Assembly (NCBI GenBank): GCA_937965785.1
Contig: CALCKT010000034.1
Span: 1-64,000, forward strand
Length of the DNA stretch: 64,000 nt
Reading direction: 5' to 3'
Source of the DNA: an uncultured Propionibacteriaceae bacterium
Lineage (GTDB): Bacteria > Actinomycetota > Actinomycetes > Propionibacteriales > Propionibacteriaceae
Below the pieces are notes generated by a model, which saw only the letters and a program-made list of their open reading frames with translations, was not told where the DNA came from and did no database searches. The position numbers and the translations under genes are program-made. Below are positions 7,945-17,423 of this stretch, in pieces; position 1 is the first letter of the stretch, and each line of letters starts with the position of its first letter.

Positions 7945-8642
7945 TCAGCGCCTGGCTTCGGGCCTCGGGAAGTGCCCGTCACCGGCATCTGGCGCAGCTG
8001 GCACGCAGTATCAACACCCCGCTGCCGGTGAGGCGACGGATCGCGGTCGCCTCGATAGGGCACCGGAGCGGCACCACGACCATCGCCTCCGGGTTGGCCG
8101 TGACGTTGGCCCGGTTGCGTCCGGACCGTCTGCTCGTCGTCACCACCGACGATCCTGAACGGTCGCAGTTCGCGCGGTTGACGCGCCCGCACACGGTGCG
8201 TCATCTGACCCCCGAGCACTGGAGTGATCCGCTCTTGTTCTGGGGTGAGGTCGTCGGCAACTCCCAGCGCGACCACGATCTGACGATCACGGACTGGGGA
8301 GCCGCGCCGCTTCCCCAGCTGAACCTGATAGCCACCGATTCCCACGCGCTGTGTCTGGTCACGGCAGCCGACAGGGGAATGATCCAGTCAACCCTCGACG
8401 TCGCGACGGCCCTGGGTGAACGCCTTCCCGTGTTGCTGGCCGTGGCCGATGTGCGCGGTGTGGTCGGTCCGTCAATCCGCGCCCTGGTGCGTGGACTTCC
8501 CTCGACATCGGTCCTGCAACGACACGATCGCCGCTCAGGCACCCGCAAGAAACTCAGGGAACCCGATGCCTTCGAGATGTACCGCCTGGCCGCCGGCCTG
8601 ATCGAGACGCTCACCCGCCCCGGGAAGGGACGCATCCCGTGA
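7941..8642 (+). CDS. MinD/ParA-like T7SS-associated protein with degenerate P-loop
   Basis: 233 residues from ATG 7941, overlapping eccD (ATGA) and ending in GTGA with eccC. After an Arg-rich N-terminus comes 'VASIGHRSGTTTIASGLA', positioned like the deviant Walker A loop of MinD/ParA proteins but lacking its lysines. 'LLVVTTDDPERS' follows as the next strand and 'DLTITDWGA' as the Walker B-like strand. ESX loci often carry a MinD-like protein such as EspI. Loss of the lysine suggests it binds nucleotide weakly or acts as a scaffold. The fold assignment is reasonable; the role is inferred from position. Confidence 0.75.
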   Translation: MISAWLRASGSARHRHLAQLARSINTPLPVRRRIAVASIGHRSGTTTIASGLAVTLARLRPDRLLVVTTDDPERSQFARLTRPHTVRHLTPEHWSDPLLFWGEVVGNSQRDHDLTITDWGAAPLPQLNLIATDSHALCLVTAADRGMIQSTLDVATALGERLPVLLAVADVRGVVGPSIRALVRGLPSTSVLQRHDRRSGTRKKLREPDAFEMYRLAAGLIETLTRPGKGRIP

Positions 8643-11600
8643 CGAACGAAACCATGGCTCCCGAGGATCAGGAACTCCAGGAACCCGCCTCGGCTCACAG
8701 ACGAATCCAACGCCCCACCCGCACCACGACACCGCTCGAACGTCCGGACCCGATCGAGATCCCGTCGCCGCCCACGCTCGGCGCCGAGATCAGCCCGACC
8801 CCGTTCCAGTTCCTGCTGCCGGTGGTCGGGGCGCTCACATCCGTGGTGATGATGGTGGTTATGCGCAACGGCCAGCCGTTGTTCATGCTGATCGCCGCCG
8901 TGGTTTTCACCGTGGCCCTCGTCAGCGGTCTCGGTTTCGCCATCTCCAGCCGGGGACGCGCCGGCAAGCAGCTGCGTCTTCACCGCAGTCGCTACCTCGA
9001 CTACCTCGAACGCACCCGCGACAAGCTGCGGGAACAGGCCGAACACACCCGCAACACCGCTTTGGCGCTGCACCCGAGCCCGTCCGGGATCGTCAGTTTC
9101 ATCCACGACCCCGAGAGGTTGTGGGAGCGCCGCCGCTCCGACGCCGACCACCTCCAGGCGCGTATCGGGATGGCGACGGTGCCGTGGTTCACGTTGAACG
9201 TTCCCACCTCCGAATCCCCCGTGGAGCCGATCGACCCGATTCTGCTGCGCGAGGCCGAGATGCTCACCAGCTCCCATTCCTTCATCGAGGCGATGCCCGC
9301 CACCGCCGATCTGAGGGAAGCCGCGGTGGTGGCGGTGATCGGGCCTCGCGAACGCACCATCCCCATGACCCGCGCACTGGTCATGCAACTCGCTGCCCAC
9401 CAACTGCCCGAGGACCTGGAGCTGGCGGCCGCCTTCCCCGCTGAACACGCGCGCGACTGGCGGGGTTTCGACCTGCTGCCGCACGTTCATGATCCCAACC
9501 TTTTCGACGGACCCGTGCCGGCCCGGCGCGTCGCACCCACCCTTGATGCGCTGAGCGACATCCTCGCCAGCGAGATGGCCGAACGCTCCGCCGCCGCTAC
9601 GGCAGCCAGACGGCGGGGTGGGCAGGCGGAGGAGCTGTCCCGGTTGGTGGTGCTCTCCGATGATCACGGGCACCCGGCATCAGGCCTGCGGCATCCCGAT
9701 CAGACCCTCCACCACCGTGACCTGGAGGTGACCGTCATCCACCTCCTGGATGACCGTCTGGACGAACCCGACGACGTTGACATCCGCATCGACCTGCGTG
9801 ACGAAGCGACCATCACACACGGGGCCCGCGGCACCGAGCCCAGCACCACCCATTTCACCCCGGAGGGGGCGGAGTCCTGGCAGCTTGAGGCCATTGCCCG
9901 TGACCTCGCCGCACGCCGCACCTTCTCGGCCCTTCACCAGGAGGTCGTCGAGGGTGAACAGGCCGACATCGAGGACATGTTGGGCATCGACCTGCACCAG
10001 CCCATCGATCTGGCCCAGCTGTGGCGTCCCCGCACCCCGGCGGACTTCCTGCGTGTCGCGTTCGGCATCGACGACAACGGCCGCACCGTGCACCTGGATC
10101 TGAAGGAAAGCGCCCAGCAGGGAATGGGGCCGCACGGCATCTGCATCGGCGCGACCGGTTCCGGCAAGTCGGAGATGCTCCGCACCCTGATCCTGTCACT
10201 CGCGACGGCGCACTCACCGGAGGATCTGGCAATGATCCTCATCGACTACAAGGGTGGGGCGGCCTTCTCCCCCTTCGCCCCGCTCCCCCATCTGGCCGGT
10301 CTGATCGACAACCTCGCCGACGATCCACAACTGACCGTGCGTGCCCGCGCATCGCTGCAGGGCGAGGTGGTGCGACGCCAGCAGCAGCTCAAGGACGCGG
10401 ACTCCTCGCCGTCGATCACCCACTACCGGGAACTGCGCCGCAAACGACCCGACCTGCCTCCGATGCCGCACCTGTTCGTGGTAATCGACGAATTCGGTGA
10501 ACTGCTCACCGCCGAACCGGATTTCATCGACCTGTTCCTGCAGATCGGGCGCATCGGACGCTCCATCGGGGTTCACCTGCTGCTTTCCAGCCAGCGGATC
10601 GAGGGCGGGAAACTGCGCGGCCTGGACACCTATCTGTCCTACCGTCTGGGGTTGCGGACCTTCAGCGAATCGGAGTCCCAGGTGGTGCTCGGCTCCACCG
10701 ACGCCTTCCACCTGCCACCCATGCCCGGTTACGGCTATTTGAAGGTCGACACCTCGGTGTATCAGCGATTCCGCGCCGGATACGTCTCCGGGCCCGTGCC
10801 GAGCGGGGTCCGTCAGGAAACGGTGACCTCGGGTCCACGCATCTACGAACTCCCGGTCTACAACGGCATAAACGTCGACGAACGTGACCCGTCGGTTCCC
10901 CTGCTGCGTCGCCCGGACACGGGACGCACCCTCGTGGAGGAGGTTGTCGCAGGGCTGCGGGCCGACGACACAGCCGTCTCCCCGGTCTGGCTTCCGCCAC
11001 TACCCAGCCGCCTCACTCTCGGGCAGGTCAGGGAACGCTCCGACGGCGATCCGCTGCAGGTGGTTGTCGGTCTGGAGGACGATCCGGCGCATCAACGCCA
11101 ACTCCCCTGGACGCTGGATCTGACCCGCAGCGGCGGTCACGTCGCGATCATCGGCGGCCCCCAGACCGGTCGCACCACGCTGTTGCGCACGGTGGCCGCT
11201 TCCCTGGCGTTGCACGCCACCCCCCAGCAGGTGGCGATCTACGGCATGGACCTGGCCGGTGGTGGTCTCAGGCGCATCGAGGGTTTCCCTCACGTCGGCG
11301 GGGTTGCCACGCGCGGGGACACCGACCGGATGCGTCGTCTGGTGGAGGAATTGGCCCTGATGCTGCGCTCCCGCGAGCAGCTGTTCAAGAGCATCGGCAT
11401 CGATTCGATGTCGCAGTTGCGCGCCATGCACGCCGCGGGCCGATTGCCCCAACTGGCAAGCGCCGACATCGTGCTGCTGGTGGACGGCTACGGAATCCTC
11501 CGCAGCGATTTCGAACCGCTCGAGGATTCCTTCACCCGTCTCATGCTCCAGGCCGCCAGCTATGGCCTGCACCTGGTGATCTCAATGGGCCGGTGGGGAG

Positions 11601-12601
11601 AACTCCGGATGGCGCACCAGACCTTGTTCGGCACCCGCGTCGAACTGCGCCTGAACGATCCCACCGATTCGATAATCGACCGCAAACTGGCCCCGACCAT
11701 TCCGTCCGACACCCCAGGCCGGGCGCTGACCGACAACAAGACCCTGGCCCAGGTGGCCCTCCCGAGCCTGGAGATCTCGGAATCCGAGGACATCGGCGAG
11801 GCCCTCGAACGACTCGCGCAGCAGGTCTCGGAGTCGTGGTCCGGTCCTGCCGCCGCGCCAATCCGGTTGCTTCCCGAACACCTGCCGCCCGAGTCGTTGC
11901 CCGACGCCGCCGAGGAGTCCTCCATTCCGCTGGGCCTCCGGCAGGACACCATGGACACCGCCTTGTGGGATCTCGACGACGGAGACCAGCACCTTCTCGT
12001 GCTGGGCGACGCGAAATGCGGCAAATCCACCACGCTGCGCACCATCGCCCGGGGGCTCATCGAGCGATACACCCCAGAAGAACTGGCGATCGCCGTCGTC
12101 GATCCACGCGGACACGTCCCGGGGGTCATTCCCGATGCCTATCTCGCGGCCCACGCCAGTTCCCTCCGGCAAGCGGCGGGGCTCGCGAGTTCCATCGCCA
12201 GCGAGCTGGAGGCCCGTCCCTCCCGCAGCCCGGAGGAGAAACTGCGTTCCCCGCAGGTCGTGCTCCTCATCGACGATCACGACATCATCTCGGCCGGCGG
12301 TTCCGAACCCCTCGCCCCGCTGGTCCCCTACCTGCCCGCGGCGCGGGACCTGGGGTTTCATGTGGTGGCCACCCGTCCCGTCGCAGGCGCCACGAGGGCA
12401 CTCTACGGTCCGTTGCTGCAAAGCATCCGGGACACCGGCGGGGCGGTACTGCTGATGTCCGGCGACCGGTCGGAGGGTCAGATACTGCCCCGGATCACCC
12501 CGGAACACATGCCGCCCGGTCGTGGCCGCTACATCCGTCGCGGGGAACAGCCATACATCGTTCAGGTGGCCGACACACCACGACACTCCCATCAACCCTG
12601 A
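8639..12601 (+). CDS. eccC: EccC type VII secretion FtsK/SpoIIIE ATPase
   Basis: 1320 residues from GTG 8639 (GTGA overlap), in one piece rather than split into EccCa and EccCb. Two transmembrane helices at about 58-110 follow a Pro/Arg-rich N-terminus. Three FtsK/SpoIIIE ATPase domains follow. The first has an intact Walker A (GATGSGKS, Lys510) and Walker B 'LFVVIDEFGE'. The second has GGPQTGRTT with Arg845 in place of Lys. The third has GDAKCGKST with Lys1129 and 'VVLLIDDHD'. EccC is the motor that recognises and drives WXG100 substrates through the membrane. Family length and order are normal. Confidence 0.96.
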   Translation: MTNETMAPEDQELQEPASAHRRIQRPTRTTTPLERPDPIEIPSPPTLGAEISPTPFQFLLPVVGALTSVVMMVVMRNGQPLFMLIAAVVFTVALVSGLGFAISSRGRAGKQLRLHRSRYLDYLERTRDKLREQAEHTRNTALALHPSPSGIVSFIHDPERLWERRRSDADHLQARIGMATVPWFTLNVPTSESPVEPIDPILLREAEMLTSSHSFIEAMPATADLREAAVVAVIGPRERTIPMTRALVMQLAAHQLPEDLELAAAFPAEHARDWRGFDLLPHVHDPNLFDGPVPARRVAPTLDALSDILASEMAERSAAATAARRRGGQAEELSRLVVLSDDHGHPASGLRHPDQTLHHRDLEVTVIHLLDDRLDEPDDVDIRIDLRDEATITHGARGTEPSTTHFTPEGAESWQLEAIARDLAARRTFSALHQEVVEGEQADIEDMLGIDLHQPIDLAQLWRPRTPADFLRVAFGIDDNGRTVHLDLKESAQQGMGPHGICIGATGSGKSEMLRTLILSLATAHSPEDLAMILIDYKGGAAFSPFAPLPHLAGLIDNLADDPQLTVRARASLQGEVVRRQQQLKDADSSPSITHYRELRRKRPDLPPMPHLFVVIDEFGELLTAEPDFIDLFLQIGRIGRSIGVHLLLSSQRIEGGKLRGLDTYLSYRLGLRTFSESESQVVLGSTDAFHLPPMPGYGYLKVDTSVYQRFRAGYVSGPVPSGVRQETVTSGPRIYELPVYNGINVDERDPSVPLLRRPDTGRTLVEEVVAGLRADDTAVSPVWLPPLPSRLTLGQVRERSDGDPLQVVVGLEDDPAHQRQLPWTLDLTRSGGHVAIIGGPQTGRTTLLRTVAASLALHATPQQVAIYGMDLAGGGLRRIEGFPHVGGVATRGDTDRMRRLVEELALMLRSREQLFKSIGIDSMSQLRAMHAAGRLPQLASADIVLLVDGYGILRSDFEPLEDSFTRLMLQAASYGLHLVISMGRWGELRMAHQTLFGTRVELRLNDPTDSIIDRKLAPTIPSDTPGRALTDNKTLAQVALPSLEISESEDIGEALERLAQQVSESWSGPAAAPIRLLPEHLPPESLPDAAEESSIPLGLRQDTMDTALWDLDDGDQHLLVLGDAKCGKSTTLRTIARGLIERYTPEELAIAVVDPRGHVPGVIPDAYLAAHASSLRQAAGLASSIASELEARPSRSPEEKLRSPQVVLLIDDHDIISAGGSEPLAPLVPYLPAARDLGFHVVATRPVAGATRALYGPLLQSIRDTGGAVLLMSGDRSEGQILPRITPEHMPPGRGRYIRRGEQPYIVQVADTPRHSHQP

Positions 12602-12667
12602 CTCGGGGGGTCACAATGACCGCCAAGCTGGTTCAAGAAGACTTGCGGAACTCCGAAAGGACAAAGC

Positions 12668-13942
12668 ATGCAATTGCTGGGATCAACCTTCTTCTGTGAG
12701 ATACCTGACGGCTGGTCAGAGGCGCGGGAACCGGGCTGTGTGGTGGCGACGGCGCCGGCACCTGTGCTGGGTTTCACACCCAACGCGGTTCTCAGGGAAT
12801 CCCGGGTCGAGGAACGCCCCGACATCTTGGCGGCCGTCAGCCAGGCGAATCTTCGTGCGTTCGGGAAGGAGACGCCGGGCACGCTGGTGGTGCGGGTCGA
12901 GGCGGTGCGACGCCACGGGGTGGAGCACCGCCGGATCTGGACGCTCTCCCCGGTCACGAACGAGGAGATCCACGGGAACATCCTCTGCATTCTGGGCATC
13001 CAGGAACTCGCCGTCGTCGACGGTGTGGTCGCTGAACTGACCGTGACCCTGCCTCTTGTCGAATGGTCGCCGGGTGATCAGCACGAGGCGGTCGTGGATT
13101 CGCTGGCGGCCATGCCGGTCGCGGAGCGCACCTCACCGCCCATGGAATCGAATGTGCCCCCAGTCGTGTTGGACGAGTGGGCGACGGCACACGACGGGGC
13201 ACCCCGGGAGGATCTCAGCGTGATCGAGCCTCCCGCTCTCGTGTTGCAGGCCGAGCCGATCGTGCTCAGCGATGAGGCGAGCACGGTCTTCCTGAACGGT
13301 GCCAGGACACGGGTGTTTCCCACTGTCACGGGCGGGGTGAGGAAAGAGCTGGCAGACGCAGAGCTGGTGGACGACGACGGGAATCTCTCCAGCGTCGGTT
13401 TCTGGTATGTCGACCACGTTCTGAGCGGTGAGGCCTGGAAGATTCGGGTGGCAGCTCCCGGATCCGCCGAGTTCAGGTTCTGGATGACGGATTCCACGAC
13501 GATTTTCGTGACCCCGCACCCCGAGCTCAAGGGCCGGAATTTCCTGGGATACTGCCCCTCGAACGACCTGTTCCGTCTTCTCCTGACCTGGGTGGAGGCG
13601 TTCCCGTCGTGGCCGTTCGACATGCACCTGGAACTGAGCCGCAAAGAGCTACGGGCCAAACTCGAGCAGAACGTGACGCCCGGTCTTCATGTGGGCGGTG
13701 CGGGCGAGTTCGTGGAGCAGCGGTGGACCTACATGTCGCTGAGCGACGACTTCGATGAGCCGTTCCTCAACTGGGTTCACACAAACACGCGAGGCGACGC
13801 GGTGAGCTGGGTCAATCCCTCCCTGCGCAACATCCGGCGTCTCATTTCCATTCAGCAGGATCACGACGATCCGTTCTGGCTGCGTCTGGTCGGGACCATC
13901 GCGGGTCTCGACCCGGCAACAGGAATCAGGAGAAACACATGA
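12668..13942 (+). CDS. Unrecognised T7SS-locus protein
   Basis: 424 residues from ATG 12668, with GAAAGGA a few bases upstream, 66 bases after eccC. No signal peptide or membrane segment. The first ~135 residues ('FFCEIPDGW', 'VATAPAP', 'NAVLRES', 'WTLSPVTNE') look like an LpqN/DcrB-type PsbP-like beta domain, a weak impression only. The C-terminal half contains 'RFWMTDSTTIFVTPHPEL' and 'YCPSNDLFRLLLTWVEAFPSWPF' and does not match a family I know. It overlaps the DUF6507-like gene by 4 bases, so it belongs to the secretion operon. Confidence 0.7.
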   Translation: MQLLGSTFFCEIPDGWSEAREPGCVVATAPAPVLGFTPNAVLRESRVEERPDILAAVSQANLRAFGKETPGTLVVRVEAVRRHGVEHRRIWTLSPVTNEEIHGNILCILGIQELAVVDGVVAELTVTLPLVEWSPGDQHEAVVDSLAAMPVAERTSPPMESNVPPVVLDEWATAHDGAPREDLSVIEPPALVLQAEPIVLSDEASTVFLNGARTRVFPTVTGGVRKELADAELVDDDGNLSSVGFWYVDHVLSGEAWKIRVAAPGSAEFRFWMTDSTTIFVTPHPELKGRNFLGYCPSNDLFRLLLTWVEAFPSWPFDMHLELSRKELRAKLEQNVTPGLHVGGAGEFVEQRWTYMSLSDDFDEPFLNWVHTNTRGDAVSWVNPSLRNIRRLISIQQDHDDPFWLRLVGTIAGLDPATGIRRNT

Positions 13943-14289
13943 CCCACTACAGGGTGAATGCCCAAACTTGCAGCAGCATCTTCTCGAAGGTCGAGGGGGA
14001 GCGCTCGAATGCGTCGACGGCTCACACATCGGTGTCGGGCGACATCGACACGCTCGGTTCCCTGTGCACGGGAAAGAGTTCGAAGCTGGCGGCAAAATTG
14101 AACGCCGTCTACAACCGGGTTCTGACGGCAGGGATGACCGGGGCCGAGCAGCAGATCACCGATGCCGTGGCCGGTGGGCGCTCAGCCGTCGCGGCCATCC
14201 AGGCGGGGGACCAGGAGATGGCGGACCAGACCGAACGCGCAGCCAACGCGGTGGACGAGGTACGCATCAGGGATGGGAAGAAAGCGTGA
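13939..14289 (+). CDS. DUF6507-like small helical protein (second copy)
   Basis: 116 residues from ATG 13939 (ATGA overlap), ending in GTGA with the next gene. It is all-helical, Ser/Ala-rich, with 'VAAIQAGDQEMADQTERAA' matching the C-terminal helix of DUF6507-like proteins. It is only distantly similar to the copy at 2541-2924. As there, it is directly followed by a larger WXG-type protein, so each probable effector seems to have its own small helical partner. That partnership is inference from the repeated gene order. Confidence 0.75.
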   Translation: MTHYRVNAQTCSSIFSKVEGERSNASTAHTSVSGDIDTLGSLCTGKSSKLAAKLNAVYNRVLTAGMTGAEQQITDAVAGGRSAVAAIQAGDQEMADQTERAANAVDEVRIRDGKKA

Positions 14290-15506
14290 GCATCAACATC
14301 AGCGGCCTTGAGGACTGGCCGGATCCGGCTTCGTTGTTCAGCGCGGCTTCCAGCCTCATGGAGCACGGTGCCAGCTTCGCGGAGCACGTGGAGGCGGCCC
14401 ACAGCACTTGGAAGGGCCTCAGTGCCTGTTACGAGACTCCCCACCAGGACCTCATGTACTCCGCCCTGGACCCGGCCCTGCAGTCCGGACAGCACGCCTC
14501 GGACGGGTGTGTCAGCATCAAGGCGGCCATGACACTGTTCGCTGACGAGGTCTCCGCTCTCAAACCGGAGCGCGATGCACTGGTGACCGAAGCCGCCAAC
14601 TTCGACGCCAAATCTGTCCCTGAGGATGATGCGAGCCGCCAGGGCTACGTGGCCGAGGCCGTGGCTCTCAAGGGAAAGATCGATGTCCTCGTCCAGAAGT
14701 ACGAAACCGCGATCAACACCTGCTTCGAACAGCTGGCGACGATTGGCGACGACGGTCTCCCGGAAGCGGGGTCTCCTGCGTGGCAAGGAGTCGCCGGGGA
14801 CACCCTGCTCGCGTCTCTGGCAGCCGTGGGTGAGAGCAGGAAGGTGGACGTCGAACGCGTCATCAGACGCGTTGTCATTCGCCTCTTCGGGAGTGATTTC
14901 AGGATCCCCTACTGGGTGGAGCACGCCAAATCCCGGCACTGGGACTGGAAATCGTGGTTTCCTCAAACCAACCAGCAGGGAAGCTTCCTGACCCGCTTCC
15001 GCACGGCAGTGACCGAAACATTCCTCGGTCCTGCGCGGGGACGATACGGTCCGGCAACCGTGATCCGTCCACCCAACATCACGGGGTCGTGGGGGCTCGG
15101 GCGGGAGCACAGTTTGCAGACCCGCACCGGCACGTCCGCTCTTGGACGCGCAGCAGGACGCGGCCTCTTCGTTCTCGGAGTCGGCTTGACCTACAGCAGC
15201 GAACTCGAGAAAGCCGACAAACGATACCGCGAACAAAACCCGGAACTTTCCGCAAGCGAGCGTCAATCGCGGGTGAGGGAAACCGCCGCGGTCCGGACAG
15301 GCTCGCAGGTGGCGGCAGCCGCAGGAGCAGGAGCTCTGGTTGGCTCCGTCATCCCTGTAGGAGGAACCGCTGTCGGCTTGGCAGTGGGCGTCGGGGTTGG
15401 GCTCGTAATGAGCATCAACACCGGCGAGGGCAAGACTGTCGGGGACCGCATCGCGGACTTCGGAGAGGGAGTTTGGAATGCCCTCAAAAACCCGTTTGGC
15501 GGATGA
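14286..15506 (+). CDS. Probable T7SS effector with helical N-terminus and glycine-zipper C-terminus
   Basis: 406 residues from GTG 14286. Residues about 1-190 are helical and resemble an LXG/WXG secretion domain ('FAEHVEAAHSTWKGLSACYE', then 'LVTEAANFDAKSVPE'). A polar linker rich in Trp and Arg follows. The last ~90 residues hold a Gly/Ala-rich hydrophobic stretch ('AAAAGAGALVGSVIPVGG', 'GLAVGVGVGLVMSI') with GxxxG spacing, then 'FGEGVWNALKNPFGG'. This suggests a membrane-inserting C-terminal domain. No catalytic motif is visible. The adjacent small membrane protein could be an immunity factor. Confidence 0.7.
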   Translation: MSINISGLEDWPDPASLFSAASSLMEHGASFAEHVEAAHSTWKGLSACYETPHQDLMYSALDPALQSGQHASDGCVSIKAAMTLFADEVSALKPERDALVTEAANFDAKSVPEDDASRQGYVAEAVALKGKIDVLVQKYETAINTCFEQLATIGDDGLPEAGSPAWQGVAGDTLLASLAAVGESRKVDVERVIRRVVIRLFGSDFRIPYWVEHAKSRHWDWKSWFPQTNQQGSFLTRFRTAVTETFLGPARGRYGPATVIRPPNITGSWGLGREHSLQTRTGTSALGRAAGRGLFVLGVGLTYSSELEKADKRYREQNPELSASERQSRVRETAAVRTGSQVAAAAGAGALVGSVIPVGGTAVGLAVGVGVGLVMSINTGEGKTVGDRIADFGEGVWNALKNPFGG

Positions 15507-15516
15507 GAGGTGAATA

Positions 15517-15954
15517 ATGTCACTAGAAATCATTGCTCCTGGAGCCATATTCACTGCGATCGGGCTCATTTTTTTGGGCCTCCTCTCACTATGGAGAGGA
15601 CGGGTAATTTACAGTGAACCCACACCTCGATTTGTCATAAGCTACAGAGGGTGGTCATCCACACCCCTCGCACTCCCTTACGGAGGCGGATTCATGCTAT
15701 GCTTGGGAATAGCCGGCCTGGAGCCAATTCTTCCCCGAGCTATAATGTACGCGGTCAGCGTGACATGTTTCATCTGCTTCATCATCTTCATGCTGGGATT
15801 TTTGATCTGGTTTCCCCGATTCCTTCTCCCCCGCTGGTACCGCCGAGCCGTGAAGGCCGGCGTCCCACGCAACGACCCCAACGCCATGGGAGCCTTCAAA
15901 GCCCTCCCCCTGGAACAACAACGCGAAGCAGCCCAACGAGGAAAGCAACGGTGA
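15517..15954 (+). CDS. Small multipass membrane protein, candidate immunity factor
   Basis: 145 residues from ATG 15517; GAGAGG lies just upstream, 10 bases after the effector gene. There are hydrophobic helices at about 5-25, 55-70 and 80-100, then a basic C-terminal tail. Base composition drops visibly here (runs such as aatttacagtgaac) compared with neighbours, consistent with recent acquisition. It matches no family I recognise. Position immediately after a putative membrane-active effector is the only evidence for an immunity role. Confidence 0.7.
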   Translation: MSLEIIAPGAIFTAIGLIFLGLLSLWRGRVIYSEPTPRFVISYRGWSSTPLALPYGGGFMLCLGIAGLEPILPRAIMYAVSVTCFICFIIFMLGFLIWFPRFLLPRWYRRAVKAGVPRNDPNAMGAFKALPLEQQREAAQRGKQR

Positions 15955-15961
15955 GGCGCTG

Positions 15962-15986
15962 AACCGGGCGTGGGCTGCCCGGTTTC
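15962..15986 (+). terminator. Hairpin after the T7SS machinery operon
   Basis: AACCGGGC and GCCCGGTT pair around a 7-base loop and are followed by a short TTT. It closes the operon that begins at 5382. Confidence 0.65.
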
Positions 15987-16141
15987 CACGCGGCAATAAG
16001 ATGGTTGGTCGTGTGCAACGTCTCAGTGGCACGGGGACGAGGACCGCATGGGTGCGCAGGGCGCGGTGGGTTCACGACCGGAACCCGCTGGACATCCTCC
16101 GGATGTCGTCACACGAGCCATTGACAGTCGAAGGAGACCCG

Positions 16142-17398
16142 ATGAATCAATCAAAGCCAGAGCGGATCAGCTGGCTGGACAGCGCCGAGCATCACAGCTG
16201 GCTCGCAAGGCACCGGGAAGCGCTGCTGGACTTCTTCCAACCCGAGGTGGTGCTGCCCGGCGCGGGCTACGCCTACCTTGACTCGCAGGGCCACGCCCTG
16301 CCCCGGCTGGGATCGCAGGTGTGGTTGGGCGCACGAATGCTGCACTGCTTCTCCATAGCAGCCATGCAGGGGCGCCCAGGTGCCGAGGACGTGGCCCGGC
16401 ACGGCATCGGTTTTTACCTGAACGGCGCCGGCCGCGACACCGAGCACGGCGGTTGGTTCCCGACCGTCGGAGGCGATTCCCCCAGTTTCCGCAAGGAACT
16501 CTACGGGCAGGCCCACATCCTGCTCGGCGCCAGTTCCGCGACCGCAGCCGGGATTCCCGGGGGCGAGGAGCTGCTGGCGGCGGCCCTGGACGTCATCGAG
16601 AGGTTCTGGGTGGAGGCCGACGGTGCGGGCATTGATGCCTTCGACCGCGAATTCCACCAGGCCGAGCCCTACCGCGGCCAGAACGCCAACATGCACCTGA
16701 CGGAGGCCTACCTGGCAGCCTACGAGACGACCGGCGACGAGCGACTCCTGGAACGGGCCGCAAGAATCGCGCATCGCATCGCGGGGCGGGCCGCAGACGC
16801 CACGGAAGGGGCCTGGCGGCTCCCGGAACACTTCGACGCCACCTGGCGGGAACTCCCCGACCACAACCGCGACGAACTCCGGCATCCGTTCCGGCCCTAC
16901 GGCTCCCAGCCCGGGCACTGGCTCGAGTGGTCGAAGCTGCTGCTCCAGCTCCGTGGCCTCGGCGTTCGGGAGGATTGGTCGCTGGAAGCCTCCCGGAACC
17001 TCTTCGACGGCGCATTCCACGACGCCTGGGCGGACAACGGCGGTTTCTGCTACACCGTCGACTGGGACGGGAAACCCGTGGTGCCGGAGCGGTTCTTCTG
17101 GGAGATCACCGAGGGTATCGGCGCGGCCGCAGGGCTGTTCCGCGCCACCGGTGAGCAGCGCTACGAGGACGCCTACCGTACCCTCTGGACCTACGCCGAT
17201 GAACACCTCATCGACCACGTGGACGGTTCCTGGTGGCAGGAACTCGACGTGCAGAACCGCCCCGTCACCCACACGTGGGAGGGCAAACCTGACCTCTACC
17301 ACGCCTACCAGGCCACCTTCTACGCCCTGCTGCCCGAGAACCGGGGAATAGCCGCCTGGGTGCGCGACCAGCGCCGAGGCGACATCAAAGCGGGCTGA
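16142..17398 (+). CDS. AGE-family sugar epimerase/isomerase
   Basis: 418 residues; the ATG at 16142 has AAGGAG 5 bases upstream, so I reject the longer reading from 16001. The sequence follows the (alpha/alpha)6-barrel N-acylglucosamine 2-epimerase family: 'RGQNANMHLTEAYLAAYE', 'DHNRDELRHPFRPYG', 'PGHWLEWSKLLLQL' and 'FFWEITEGIGAA' carry the conserved His and Glu positions. Overall it is closer to the YihS-type aldose-ketose isomerases (mannose/sulfoquinovose) than to the GlcNAc 2-epimerases. Substrate cannot be told from sequence. It stands alone, between the T7SS island and the ribosomal block. Confidence 0.88.
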   Translation: MNQSKPERISWLDSAEHHSWLARHREALLDFFQPEVVLPGAGYAYLDSQGHALPRLGSQVWLGARMLHCFSIAAMQGRPGAEDVARHGIGFYLNGAGRDTEHGGWFPTVGGDSPSFRKELYGQAHILLGASSATAAGIPGGEELLAAALDVIERFWVEADGAGIDAFDREFHQAEPYRGQNANMHLTEAYLAAYETTGDERLLERAARIAHRIAGRAADATEGAWRLPEHFDATWRELPDHNRDELRHPFRPYGSQPGHWLEWSKLLLQLRGLGVREDWSLEASRNLFDGAFHDAWADNGGFCYTVDWDGKPVVPERFFWEITEGIGAAAGLFRATGEQRYEDAYRTLWTYADEHLIDHVDGSWWQELDVQNRPVTHTWEGKPDLYHAYQATFYALLPENRGIAAWVRDQRRGDIKAG

Positions 17399-17423
17399 GT
17401 CGGACTGCGAGGTGCCGGTGGAT

